A DNA stretch of 8,202 bases from Calditrichota bacterium (GTDB taxonomy: Bacteria; Zixibacteria; MSB-5A5; GN15; FEB-12): NCBI GenBank assembly GCA_008501655.1, contig QQUK01000238.1, positions 1-8,202 on the forward strand, written 5' to 3'. Numbering within the stretch: position 1 is the first letter of the stretch; every line of letters starts with the position of its first letter. Positions 1-5,872 of this stretch are shown here, piece by piece. A model generated the notes under the pieces. That model was not told the origin of the DNA and searched no databases. It saw only the letters and a list, made by a program, of their open reading frames with translations. A program made the position numbers and the translations under genes.

Positions 1-1
1 C

Positions 2-487
2 GATTCAATCCGCATGCGTGCTTTTATTGCTATGGAATTAGGCGTGGCAATGTCAGATACGAACGCAATGCTTCTGGGTGGACATGGTGCCACAATGGTT
101 CCGCTTCCGCGGTACACAACAGTAGCAGGTATTCCGATTACCGAATTGATGCCAAAAGAGAGAGTCAAAGCTATCTCTGAACGGACCAAAGTCGGTGGTG
201 GCGAAATCGTGAAACTGTTGAAAACCGGTTCTGCTTACTATGCTCCGGCTGCTGCATCGGTTGATATGTGTAAAGCTATATTCAACGATGAAAAACGAGT
301 TCTTTCTGCATCTGCATATTGTGCCGGTGAATACGGTATCAAAGATGTCTATATCGGAGTTCCGGTTATTCTCGGTGCCAAAGGCGTAGAAAAAATCTAT
401 GAACTGAAACTTACTAAAGGTGAACTTTCCGCACTTCAAAAATCAGCTAACACCTATAAAGAACTTTTGAAAGTTCTCGGTTACTAA
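2..487 (+). CDS. mdh: Malate dehydrogenase (LDH-like type), C-terminal part, 5' end outside window
   Basis: NAD-dependent interconversion of malate and oxaloacetate in the TCA cycle, cytoplasmic. Only the last 161 residues are present; the frame is open from base 2, and a full family member is about 310 residues. The first visible residues, DSIRMR, match the substrate-binding Asp/Arg helix of the LDH/MDH family (LDH Asp168 and Arg171). GGHGATMVPL carries the catalytic His (LDH His195). The stretch PRYTTVAGIPI is typical of bacterial LDH-like malate dehydrogenases rather than lactate dehydrogenases, although the residue that decides oxaloacetate against pyruvate specificity lies upstream of the window. 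The stop codon overlaps the Shine-Dalgarno site of icd, so the two genes are almost certainly co-transcribed. An internal ATG at 14 is not the start. Confidence 0.93.
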   Translation, partial: DSIRMRAFIAMELGVAMSDTNAMLLGGHGATMVPLPRYTTVAGIPITELMPKERVKAISERTKVGGGEIVKLLKTGSAYYAPAAASVDMCKAIFNDEKRVLSASAYCAGEYGIKDVYIGVPVILGAKGVEKIYELKLTKGELSALQKSANTYKELLKVLGY

Positions 488-491
488 GGAG
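486..491 (+). promoter_or_regulatory. Shine-Dalgarno site of icd
   Basis: AAGGAG overlaps the TAA stop of mdh and sits 8 nt before ATG 500. It decides the start between the adjacent TTG (497) and ATG (500), and suggests translational coupling of icd to mdh. Confidence 0.85.
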
Positions 492-499
492 TATTATTG

Positions 500-1747
500 A
501 TGCCTAAATTCAAAAAGATTGAAGTACCCGCTAAAGGTACCAGGATCACAGTTAAAAATAAAAAACTTTCCATCCCGAATGACCCGATAATCCCGTTTAT
601 CGAAGGTGATGGTATCGGCCGCGACATTATGAAAGCTACCCGCCGGGTCGTTGATGCTGCCGTCGAAAAAACTTTCAAAGGGAAAAAGAAAATTGCCTGG
701 ATGGAAGTTTACGCCGGTGAAAAAGCTAACGATTTATATAAAGAATGGCTTCCGAAAGAAACCGTTGATGCGATTCAATATTATTACGTCGCACTCAAAG
801 GTCCCTTAACAACTCCTGTTGGCGGTGGATTTCGTTCTTTGAACGTTTCCCTCCGACAGTTGATGAATCTGTATGCATGTGTCCGTCCTTGTAACTATTT
901 TAAAGGTGTCGGTTCTCCGGTCGTTGCTCCGGAAAAACTTGATGTTGTCATTTTCCGTGAAAATACCGAAGATGTTTATTCCGGTATCGAATGGAAAAAA
1001 GGCTCCAAGGATGTCAAAAAAGTCATCACCTGGATGAACAAAAACATGAAAACAACTATCCGTACAGATTCCGGGATCGGTGTTAAACCGATTTCTGTAA
1101 CCGGTTCAAAACGGTTAATCCGGAAAGCAATCCAGTATGCAATAGATAAAAAACTTCCTTCAGTCACATTGGTTCACAAAGGTAATATCATGAAATATAC
1201 CGAAGGTGCCTTCCGTGATTGGGGATATGATCTTGCTAAGAAAGAATTCGGCCGCAAAACGATTACCGAAGATGAACTCTGGTCAAAATACAAAGGCAAA
1301 GCACCAAAAGGTAAAGTTGTCATTAAAGACAGAATTGCTGATTCAATGTTCCAGCAGATTCTGACCCGTCCGGATGAGTACGATGTCCTGGCTCCAACCA
1401 ACCTCAACGGTGACTATCTTTCCGATGCCTGTGCTGCACAGGTCGGAGGTCTTGGTATGGCACCGGGTGCAAACATCGGTGATTATATTGGGCTGTTCGA
1501 AGCAACTCATGGCACTGCTCCGAAATATGCTGACAAAGATGTCATCAATCCCGGTTCTTTGATTCTTTCTGCTGTGATGATGCTTGAATATCTCGGCTGG
1601 GAAAAAGCCGGTAAGATGGTCTCAGACGCTGTCCAAAAAACAATTAATAAAAAGACAGTTACCTATGACCTGCATCGTCAGATGAAAGGCGCCAAAAAAG
1701 TTGGCACCACAGCGTATGCGGATAATATTATCAAGAATATGAAATAG
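500..1747 (+). CDS. icd: Isocitrate dehydrogenase, NADP-dependent (E. coli Icd type)
   Basis: Oxidative decarboxylation of isocitrate to 2-oxoglutarate in the TCA cycle; cytoplasmic homodimer. The 415-residue product has nearly the length of E. coli Icd (416) and can be followed against it from end to end. Substrate residues fall at matching positions: Ser113, Asn115, Arg119, Arg129, Arg153, Tyr160, Lys227, and metal-binding Asp281, Asp305 and Asp309. Lys342-Tyr343, Tyr389 and Arg393 correspond to the E. coli NADP-specificity residues (344, 345, 391, 395), so NADP use is expected. Ser113 is the residue phosphorylated by AceK in enterics; whether such a kinase exists here is unknown. I chose ATG 500 over the adjacent TTG at 497 because AAGGAG at 486-491 lies 8 nt upstream. 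The gene is 12 nt downstream of mdh and is followed by a strong terminator. Confidence 0.97.
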   Translation: MPKFKKIEVPAKGTRITVKNKKLSIPNDPIIPFIEGDGIGRDIMKATRRVVDAAVEKTFKGKKKIAWMEVYAGEKANDLYKEWLPKETVDAIQYYYVALKGPLTTPVGGGFRSLNVSLRQLMNLYACVRPCNYFKGVGSPVVAPEKLDVVIFRENTEDVYSGIEWKKGSKDVKKVITWMNKNMKTTIRTDSGIGVKPISVTGSKRLIRKAIQYAIDKKLPSVTLVHKGNIMKYTEGAFRDWGYDLAKKEFGRKTITEDELWSKYKGKAPKGKVVIKDRIADSMFQQILTRPDEYDVLAPTNLNGDYLSDACAAQVGGLGMAPGANIGDYIGLFEATHGTAPKYADKDVINPGSLILSAVMMLEYLGWEKAGKMVSDAVQKTINKKTVTYDLHRQMKGAKKVGTTAYADNIIKNMK

Positions 1748-1766
1748 AGTACATATATTCATATGA

Positions 1767-1790
1767 AGGCGAGGTCACGTGACCTCGCTT
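1767..1790. repeat. Perfect palindrome with GGTCACGTGACC core
   Basis: Bases 1769-1788 form a gap-free 20-bp palindrome. Outside it, 1768 and 1789 form a G-T (wobble) pair and 1767-1790 an A-T pair. There is no loop and no T-run after it, so it does not look like a terminator itself. A shorter palindrome, TTCATATGAA (1758-1767), abuts it on the left. It could be a binding site for a dimeric protein or part of a dispersed intergenic repeat. Confidence 0.7.
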
Positions 1791-1803
1791 ACAGTAGACT
1801 GTG

Positions 1804-1826
1804 CTGTCAGGCGTCCCGCCTGACAG
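1804..1826. repeat. Hairpin with 10-bp perfect stem (CTGTCAGGCG / CGCCTGACAG)
   Basis: Two 10-base arms (1804-1813 and 1817-1826) are exact reverse complements around a 3-base loop TCC. The following bases are A-rich (ATAAAAATAAAAAG), not a T-run, so on the plus strand it is not an intrinsic terminator. It sits 13 bp after the preceding palindrome and 8 bp before the real terminator. The arrangement resembles REP-like intergenic elements, but other copies in the genome cannot be checked from here. Confidence 0.7.
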
Positions 1827-1834
1827 ATAAAAAT

Positions 1835-1868
1835 AAAAAGCCCGACTCAAATGAGCCGGGCTTTTTTT
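1835..1868 (+). terminator. Intrinsic terminator, probably bidirectional, between icd and the convergent Cys-rich gene
   Basis: AAAAAGCCCGACTC (1835-1848) pairs with GAGCCGGGCTTTTT (1853-1866) with one A-C mismatch and a 4-base loop, followed by T-rich sequence to 1868. On the minus strand the same stem is followed by a T-rich tract (TTTTTATTTTTA), so it can also end the transcript of the convergent gene at 1885-2229. Confidence 0.9.
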
Positions 1869-1884
1869 ATGAGCTAAAACTTAA

Positions 1885-2229
1885 TTAGCATTTTTCGGGA
1901 CAACAGCATTTTCCGCCGTTGTAACCTTTTTTCAACTTATCACGATAAGATGTTTTATCACATGAATCTTTTTTATCACATGATTTTTTCATCTCAGCAC
2001 ACTGTTGCTGGCACTGAGCATGTTTGGATTCGTGCATTGAACAGTCTTTCGCATCTTTCTGACACTTTTCTGCACAAGCTTTGGCATCCATTTTACTGCA
2101 TTGTTTAGCTTTTTCGGCTGAACATGTTTTGCCTGACTTTGAACAGTTTGCTCCAGCTGAGACTGATGTCGTCATCGCAAAGAGGAAGACAAGGGCAGCT
2201 AAGATTGAAAAAAGACGTAATTTATGCAT
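1885..2229 (-). CDS. Small exported cysteine-rich protein, function unknown
   Basis: The 114-residue product starts with a signal peptide (basic MHKLR, hydrophobic 6-20, likely cleavage after SVSA, residue 25). The mature part of about 89 residues has 14 Cys (29, 36, 44, 52, 56, 63, 73, 77, 84, 90, 108, 109, 110, 114), many Lys, and little hydrophobic content. Two copies of C-x3-C-x6-C (52-63 and 73-84) repeat with a 21-residue period, and the tail reads KCCCPEKC. Between the two copies lie Met65, His66 and His70. Charged, probably helical spacers with CxxxC pairs suggest thiol metal binding, as in Cys-rich helical copper-storage proteins, or a disulfide-stabilised helical hairpin; this is inference, not family recognition. 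The Shine-Dalgarno AAAGGA (2237-2242, read on minus) is 7 nt from the ATG. It lies downstream of another Cys-rich exported gene on the same strand and ends at the shared terminator. Confidence 0.85.
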   Translation of the reverse strand: MHKLRLFSILAALVFLFAMTTSVSAGANCSKSGKTCSAEKAKQCSKMDAKACAEKCQKDAKDCSMHESKHAQCQQQCAEMKKSCDKKDSCDKTSYRDKLKKGYNGGKCCCPEKC

Positions 2230-2293
2230 AGTAAATTCCTTTCGATTTTAAGTTCATGTTTTCTACTAAGTTTTCAAGGTACATCGACAGGAA

Positions 2294-2740
2294 TCAATTC
2301 CGCAGAACCGTAGATGCTATTGAATGATGAATTCTGGATAAATTGTAGTTATCTTTATAAGAAGGTAAACAGGATTCAGTCTCTTTCACATTTTCGCGAT
2401 GTAAAGTCTGGCTTATATTCTGATAAGTAAATATCTTCGTTTCATTCGGAAGGTTAGCAATCTGGATATGCCGGACAATCGTACAGATACATTGGTCTTT
2501 AAAAACTTCGTTGGTATGGATATCGCAGGTAATCACTTCCGGTTCTTCAACTATTTCGCAAGCGGAAACCTGCGCATAACATCCTCCGCAAGAGGAAGAT
2601 GTTTCGACAACTGTTTTCGTCTCAATCAGGCATTTATAACTCTCACCTTTAAGAAGACATCCTAACATCGGATTGTCGGCAAAGATAGTTGTACTTAATA
2701 AAAAAAGAGAAAGAAGTAGATTGAAAAATATCTTAATCAA
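2294..2740 (-). CDS. Exported cysteine-containing protein, function unknown, TTG start
   Basis: I do not recognise a family. The 148-residue product begins with a signal peptide (MIKIFFNLLLSLFLLSTTIFA, cleavage near residue 21). The mature region holds nine Cys (28, 37, 51, 54, 61, 72, 84, 86, 124), including CGGC at 51-54 and CIC at 84-86, all but one before residue 90. The last 60 residues are polar with several His (113, 137, 138). The odd number of Cys leaves one potentially free or ligand-binding. CGGC resembles a redox CxxC, but there is no thioredoxin-like context. The start is TTG at 2740: AGGAG (2747-2751 on minus) lies 6 nt upstream, and the next in-frame Met is residue 25, after the signal peptide. 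It sits 79 nt after ackA with an extended -10 promoter candidate in the gap, and 64 nt before the smaller Cys-rich gene. Confidence 0.78.
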   Translation of the reverse strand: MIKIFFNLLLSLFLLSTTIFADNPMLGCLLKGESYKCLIETKTVVETSSSCGGCYAQVSACEIVEEPEVITCDIHTNEVFKDQCICTIVRHIQIANLPNETKIFTYQNISQTLHRENVKETESCLPSYKDNYNLSRIHHSIASTVLRN

Positions 2741-2746
2741 AAAACA

Positions 2747-2751
2747 CTCCT
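2747..2751 (-). promoter_or_regulatory. Shine-Dalgarno site supporting a TTG start
   Basis: AGGAG on the minus strand, 6 nt before TTG 2740-2738. The optimal spacing together with the signal peptide that begins immediately after supports TTG as the genuine start of the 148-residue exported protein. Confidence 0.75.
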
Positions 2752-2781
2752 GTATAAATACTATTTCTATAAAAATATCAG

Positions 2782-2790
2782 ATTATAGCA
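2782..2790 (-). promoter_or_regulatory. Extended -10 promoter candidate (TGCTATAAT)
   Basis: On the minus strand TGCTATAAT matches a perfect extended -10 element. No good -35 is visible 16-18 bp upstream, which is acceptable for extended -10 promoters. Expected transcription start is near 2775, giving a leader of about 35 nt to the TTG start. It would allow the exported Cys protein, and possibly the following Cys-rich gene, to be expressed apart from hbd-ackA. Confidence 0.5.
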
Positions 2791-2819
2791 ATTATACAAC
2801 TAATATTTGATAATGGTTC

Positions 2820-4019
2820 CTAATGAGACTCTACAAGTTCCCTGGTATCTCTGGCAATGACAAGTTCTTCATTGGTCGGAATGACAAATGTTTTCACGGT
2901 AGATTTCATCGAAGAAATGTCTGCCTCAATTCCTTTCGATTTAGCATTTACAGCTTCATCGATTCCAATTCCCATAAAACCAAGTCCCTGACATGACTTG
3001 CTCCGAACTATGGATGAGTTTTCACCGATTCCAGCAGTAAATACTAAAGCATCAACACCACCCATAGCGGCAGCATAGGCACCGATATATTTTTTTACCC
3101 GATAACAATAGGTTTCCAAGGCAAGGGCTGAATTTTTATTTTCATCGACGGATTCTTCAATTTCGCGCATATCTGATGATACTCCGGAAATACCTGCAAG
3201 TCCTGAATGTTTATTTAAGAGCGTGTTTGCTTCGTGCAAGGTCAACTCTTCACGAGCCATAATATGTAAAATAATCGCCGGGTCTAAATCACCGGTTCGG
3301 GTCCCCATAAGGAGCCCCTCAAGAGGAGTGAAACCCATGGAAGTATCGACAGATATACCCCGATCAATAGCTGCAATCGATGCACCGTTTCCAAGATGTG
3401 CTGTGATGATTTTGCATTCGGATCTATCTTTATCAAGTTTTTTAGCAGCAAGATCGGCAACATACCGATGTGATGTACCATGGAAACCATACCGGCGGAT
3501 ACCATAGCGTTTATACATAACATAGGGGAGACCATAAATATAAGCATGTGGAGGCATTTTGGAATGATAAGCTGTATCAAACACAGCAACCATAGGTACA
3601 TCCGGTAACTTTTGCATACATGCATTAATCCCGCGGATATTGTGTGGGTTATGTAGCGGAGCTAACTCTATCAGATTGCGAAGTTCTGCCATTAATTCTT
3701 TAGTAATCAGCACCGAACTTGAAAATTTTTCACCGCCATGAACTACCCGATGACCGACAGCATGGATTTCGGAAGCATCTTTAATAACACCATGGTTTTC
3801 GGACATAAGAATTGTGACAATATATTCAATCGCAATTATATGGTCCAATATTTCAGCTGAGACTTTGACTTCAGCCCGGTCATGCGGTTTATGGGTCAGC
3901 ACCGATGCTGACATTCCTATCCGGGATACGGTACCTTTGGCAAGAGCCAGTTCTTTGTCGGTGTCAATAAGCTGATATTTAACCGATGATGATCCTGCAT
4001 TTATAACAAGTATATTCAT
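2820..4019 (-). CDS. ackA: Acetate kinase
   Basis: Reversible phosphorylation of acetate by ATP; in fermentation it makes ATP from acetyl phosphate. Cytoplasmic, ASKHA fold. The 399-residue product has the family's normal length. The N-terminal phosphate loop is NAGSSSVKYQLID, and the C-terminal FTAGIGENSSIVR is the second nucleotide motif. Arg91 (GHRVVHGGEKF), Asp148 (VFDTAYHSKMP), His180 (GFHGTSH), Arg241 (MGTRTGDLDP) and Glu384 (PTNEE) fall at exactly the numbers of the catalytic residues in Methanosarcina thermophila acetate kinase. Butyrate kinase is unlikely given this match. The ATG is 3 nt after the stop of hbd; GGAG (4026-4029 on minus) lies inside the hbd 3' end, so the genes are co-transcribed and probably translationally coupled. 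No pta (phosphotransacetylase) is in the window. Confidence 0.97.
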   Translation of the reverse strand: MNILVINAGSSSVKYQLIDTDKELALAKGTVSRIGMSASVLTHKPHDRAEVKVSAEILDHIIAIEYIVTILMSENHGVIKDASEIHAVGHRVVHGGEKFSSSVLITKELMAELRNLIELAPLHNPHNIRGINACMQKLPDVPMVAVFDTAYHSKMPPHAYIYGLPYVMYKRYGIRRYGFHGTSHRYVADLAAKKLDKDRSECKIITAHLGNGASIAAIDRGISVDTSMGFTPLEGLLMGTRTGDLDPAIILHIMAREELTLHEANTLLNKHSGLAGISGVSSDMREIEESVDENKNSALALETYCYRVKKYIGAYAAAMGGVDALVFTAGIGENSSIVRSKSCQGLGFMGIGIDEAVNAKSKGIEADISSMKSTVKTFVIPTNEELVIARDTRELVESH

Positions 4020-4022
4020 AGC

Positions 4023-4925
4023 TTACTCCACTAATGCACCGTTTAACTGGTTTTCACGTAATTTATTTCCCTCGGAATCATAAGTAAAAAATCCTTTACC
4101 GGTTTTAACACCAAGATGACCGGAGCGAACTAATTTTCTCAAAAGAGGGCAGGGGTTGTATTTATGTTCTACAAGTTCTTTCAGAAGGTTTTCCATCCAC
4201 GACATGACAACATCCAGTCCCATCATGTCAGCAAGGGTAAGCGGTCCGACATTAAATCCGAAACCGAGTTTCATAGCTTTGTCAATATCGGATGCAGACG
4301 CTACGCCTTCCATAAGAATATGCATCGCTTCATTCATCATTGGGACGATAATCCGGGTAGTGACAAATCCGGGATATTCATTGACCGTAATCCATTGCTT
4401 GTCGAGCGTTTGTGCAAATTGAACAGCTTTATCAAACGTTTCCTGATTTGTTTTCAAACCTTTTACAAACTCCACCAGAGGAATTTTTGTGACCGGATTT
4501 AAAAAATGCATACCGATTATCTTTTCGGGACGTTCCGTTACCGAAGCTATTTCCGAAATAGAGAGGGTGGAGGTGTTTGAAATGAGGAGCGTGTTCGGTT
4601 GGCAGAGGGAATCAAGCTGTTCAAATAATTTCTTCTTCATGCCGATTTCATCAGGAATAGCTTCCAGGACAATCTCGGCATCTTCGACCTGAGACAAGTC
4701 AGTCGATGGCTGGATTCTTGCTAAAATCGATTTTTTATCAGATTGCGTAAGACCCCATTTTTCTATCTCATGGTCTATTGATTCAGTAATACCTTTGATA
4801 CCTTTTTGAGCCAGCTTGGTTGTTTTGTCGATCAGAATGACATCCTGCCCCGAAGCTGAAATTGCCTCAGCAAGCCCCTGTCCCATAATACCGGCACCTA
4901 TTATAATTATATTTCCTTGATTCAT
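4023..4925 (-). CDS. hbd: 3-hydroxybutyryl-CoA / 3-hydroxyacyl-CoA dehydrogenase
   Basis: NAD(P)-dependent interconversion of 3-hydroxyacyl-CoA and 3-oxoacyl-CoA, in butyrate-type metabolism or beta-oxidation; cytoplasmic. The 300-residue product (family usually 280-300) has a Rossmann domain with GAGIMGQG (10-17), then NTSTLSISE (117-125) with catalytic Ser119, and GMHFLNPV with catalytic His140. The C-terminal helical domain contains GFNVGPLTLADMMGLD and ends near GKGFFTYD. Ser119 and His140 keep the spacing of Ser117/His138 in clostridial Hbd, but the position of the catalytic Asn (188 there, in the motif PGFVVNR) is Thr190 here (PGFVTTR). I chose ATG 4925 because AAAAGGA (4937-4943 on minus) precedes it by 11 nt and the Rossmann motif begins at once; a longer reading from TTG 4988 adds 21 unlike residues. 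First gene of the hbd-ackA unit. Confidence 0.93.
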   Translation of the reverse strand: MNQGNIIIIGAGIMGQGLAEAISASGQDVILIDKTTKLAQKGIKGITESIDHEIEKWGLTQSDKKSILARIQPSTDLSQVEDAEIVLEAIPDEIGMKKKLFEQLDSLCQPNTLLISNTSTLSISEIASVTERPEKIIGMHFLNPVTKIPLVEFVKGLKTNQETFDKAVQFAQTLDKQWITVNEYPGFVTTRIIVPMMNEAMHILMEGVASASDIDKAMKLGFGFNVGPLTLADMMGLDVVMSWMENLLKELVEHKYNPCPLLRKLVRSGHLGVKTGKGFFTYDSEGNKLRENQLNGALVE

Positions 4926-4949
4926 ATCTAATTCTATCCTTTTACTATC

Positions 4950-4971
4950 GTTACTTTGTGAATTTAGTAAC
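4950..4971. promoter_or_regulatory. Inverted repeat GTTACT-N10-AGTAAC upstream of hbd, possible operator
   Basis: Two exact 6-base half-sites (4950-4955 and 4966-4971) separated by 10 bp form a 22-bp dyad 25 bp before the hbd start. It overlaps the -10 of the weak minus-strand promoter candidate at 4961-4988. The geometry would suit a dimeric repressor, but half-sites of this length can arise by chance in AT-rich DNA. Confidence 0.35.
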
Positions 4972-4988
4972 AATCTTTTTATTAGCAA
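4961..4988 (-). promoter_or_regulatory. Weak sigma70-type promoter candidate for hbd-ackA
   Basis: On the minus strand TTGCTA (4988-4983), a 16-bp spacer and TAAATT (4966-4961) each match the consensus at four of six positions. Transcription would start near 4954, giving a leader of about 29 nt. It is the best pair I see close to the gene, but weak; AT-rich sequence further upstream (TATTAT/TATATA around 5027-5040) gives alternatives. Confidence 0.3.
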
Positions 4989-5098
4989 GCTGTTTTTTTA
5001 TTTTATCGGCAGATTTTTATCATTTTATATATAATACGGTTAAAAGGATAAATCAGTTAAAAACTATTATCTTTTTGCATCTTTTGGTTGGACTAAAT

Positions 5099-5107
5099 TG
5101 TTATAAT
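5099..5107 (+). promoter_or_regulatory. Extended -10 element (TGTTATAAT), second upstream promoter candidate
   Basis: TGTTATAAT has the exact extended -10 form TGnTATAAT. No good -35 lies at standard spacing. It would start transcription near 5114, overlapping the -35 of the next promoter candidate, so it may be an alternative or a chance match in AT-rich DNA. Confidence 0.35.
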
Positions 5108-5114
5108 ATTACAT

Positions 5115-5142
5115 TTGACCGATTAGAAAACTACAGTATATT
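5115..5142 (+). promoter_or_regulatory. Sigma70-type promoter for the beta-barrel/lipoprotein unit
   Basis: TTGACC (5115-5120), a 16-bp spacer and TATATT (5137-5142) match the consensus at five of six positions each. The start would be near 5149, giving a leader of about 28 nt carrying GAGG (5168-5171), 5 nt before ATG 5177. Confidence 0.6.
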
Positions 5143-5176
5143 CTATCTATATATATATTGAGAAATAGAGGAAGAG

Positions 5177-5857
5177 ATGAAACAAAGCAGACTGATTATA
5201 TTATCTATTACCGCCATTCTATTGTTATCTTCACAGGTATTTGCTATCAAAAGGGTAGCTGCAAGGTATAGTTTTGTAAGTTTTGAAATCGGCAGTAATC
5301 TACCTCAAGGAAATGCTGATTATACCGGTGTCGGAAGTTACCGGATTCCATCTTACGATTATCTCTCTTTGGACGGTTCTGATTATTATGATGGTGCTAT
5401 TCATTTTGGTATAAATTATGGTAAAACAGTTAATAGCAATCAGCAGTATTCCATTGGTATATCATTTGAAAGAGTCAATCTTGATGAATCATTAAATTAC
5501 TATTTTACCGGTGGTATTCCTGATTTTGAGCATCGCAAGTTAAGTCTCTACGGATTAAATTTTGCTTATAACTACCATTTCCTGTCACCGGTTGAAAACA
5601 GTTTTTCTCCCTATGTCGGAGTTGGATTTAAATCCGGTATTTTTGTGAACTCTCTGAAAGGTTTTGAATCTGAGAGTGAGATCGTATATGCTTTTGGATT
5701 GAACTTTGGTGCCGATATAAGAATAATGGAAGACAAAAATGACAGAGGCTTTTTAACCCTCTCATCGGTGAATCAATACCAGTTTTCCGGTTCGGACAGC
5801 AGACCAAAATATCTGACTGTCGGCGGAGCTTTAAAATATTACTTCCGAGCATTTTAA
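5177..5857 (+). CDS. Outer-membrane beta-barrel protein (OmpA/OmpX-like barrel), function unknown
   Basis: The 226-residue product has a signal peptide (MKQSR, hydrophobic 6-19, probable cleavage after VFA at 23). The rest shows about eight amphipathic beta-strands separated by polar turns: roughly 31-42, 72-85, 90-102, 120-136, 143-157, 169-184, 191-203 and 211-226. The chain ends in a strand with terminal Phe (ALKYYFRAF), the usual signal for insertion by the BAM machinery. Length and strand number fit a small eight-stranded barrel of the OmpA-domain/OmpX/OmpW kind; no peptidoglycan-binding domain follows. There are no Cys. The barrel type does not reveal a substrate. ATG 5177 has GAGG 5 nt upstream. 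The next gene, a lipoprotein, begins 15 nt after the stop with its own Shine-Dalgarno, so the two are probably co-expressed and may interact. Confidence 0.85.
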   Translation: MKQSRLIILSITAILLLSSQVFAIKRVAARYSFVSFEIGSNLPQGNADYTGVGSYRIPSYDYLSLDGSDYYDGAIHFGINYGKTVNSNQQYSIGISFERVNLDESLNYYFTGGIPDFEHRKLSLYGLNFAYNYHFLSPVENSFSPYVGVGFKSGIFVNSLKGFESESEIVYAFGLNFGADIRIMEDKNDRGFLTLSSVNQYQFSGSDSRPKYLTVGGALKYYFRAF

Positions 5858-5872
5858 TTAAAGGATATAAGC

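Noticed and set aside
53..439. Long minus-strand frame opposite mdh
   Set aside because: Shadow of the real gene; no family features, and the plus-strand frame is clearly malate dehydrogenase.
1804..1826. Hairpin as a first terminator of icd
   Set aside because: It is followed by A-rich sequence rather than a T-run on the plus strand; the terminator at 1835-1868 is far better.
3223..3625. Frames on both strands inside ackA
   Set aside because: They overlap a fully conserved acetate kinase and show no recognisable protein motifs.
2820..4019. Butyrate kinase instead of acetate kinase, suggested by the neighbouring hbd
   Set aside because: Length and all five catalytic positions match acetate kinase exactly by number.
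4926..4988. N-terminal extension of Hbd from TTG 4988
   Set aside because: The extra 21 residues are unlike the family, and a ribosome site supports ATG 4925, right before the Rossmann motif.
5143..5160. AT dinucleotide run as a repeat element
   Set aside because: Too short and imperfect; ordinary AT-rich leader sequence.
4958..5161. Plus-strand open frame of 67 codons in the divergent region
   Set aside because: Its composition follows AT-rich DNA, it overlaps the promoter candidates of both neighbours and the presumed hbd leader, and it has no good ribosome site.
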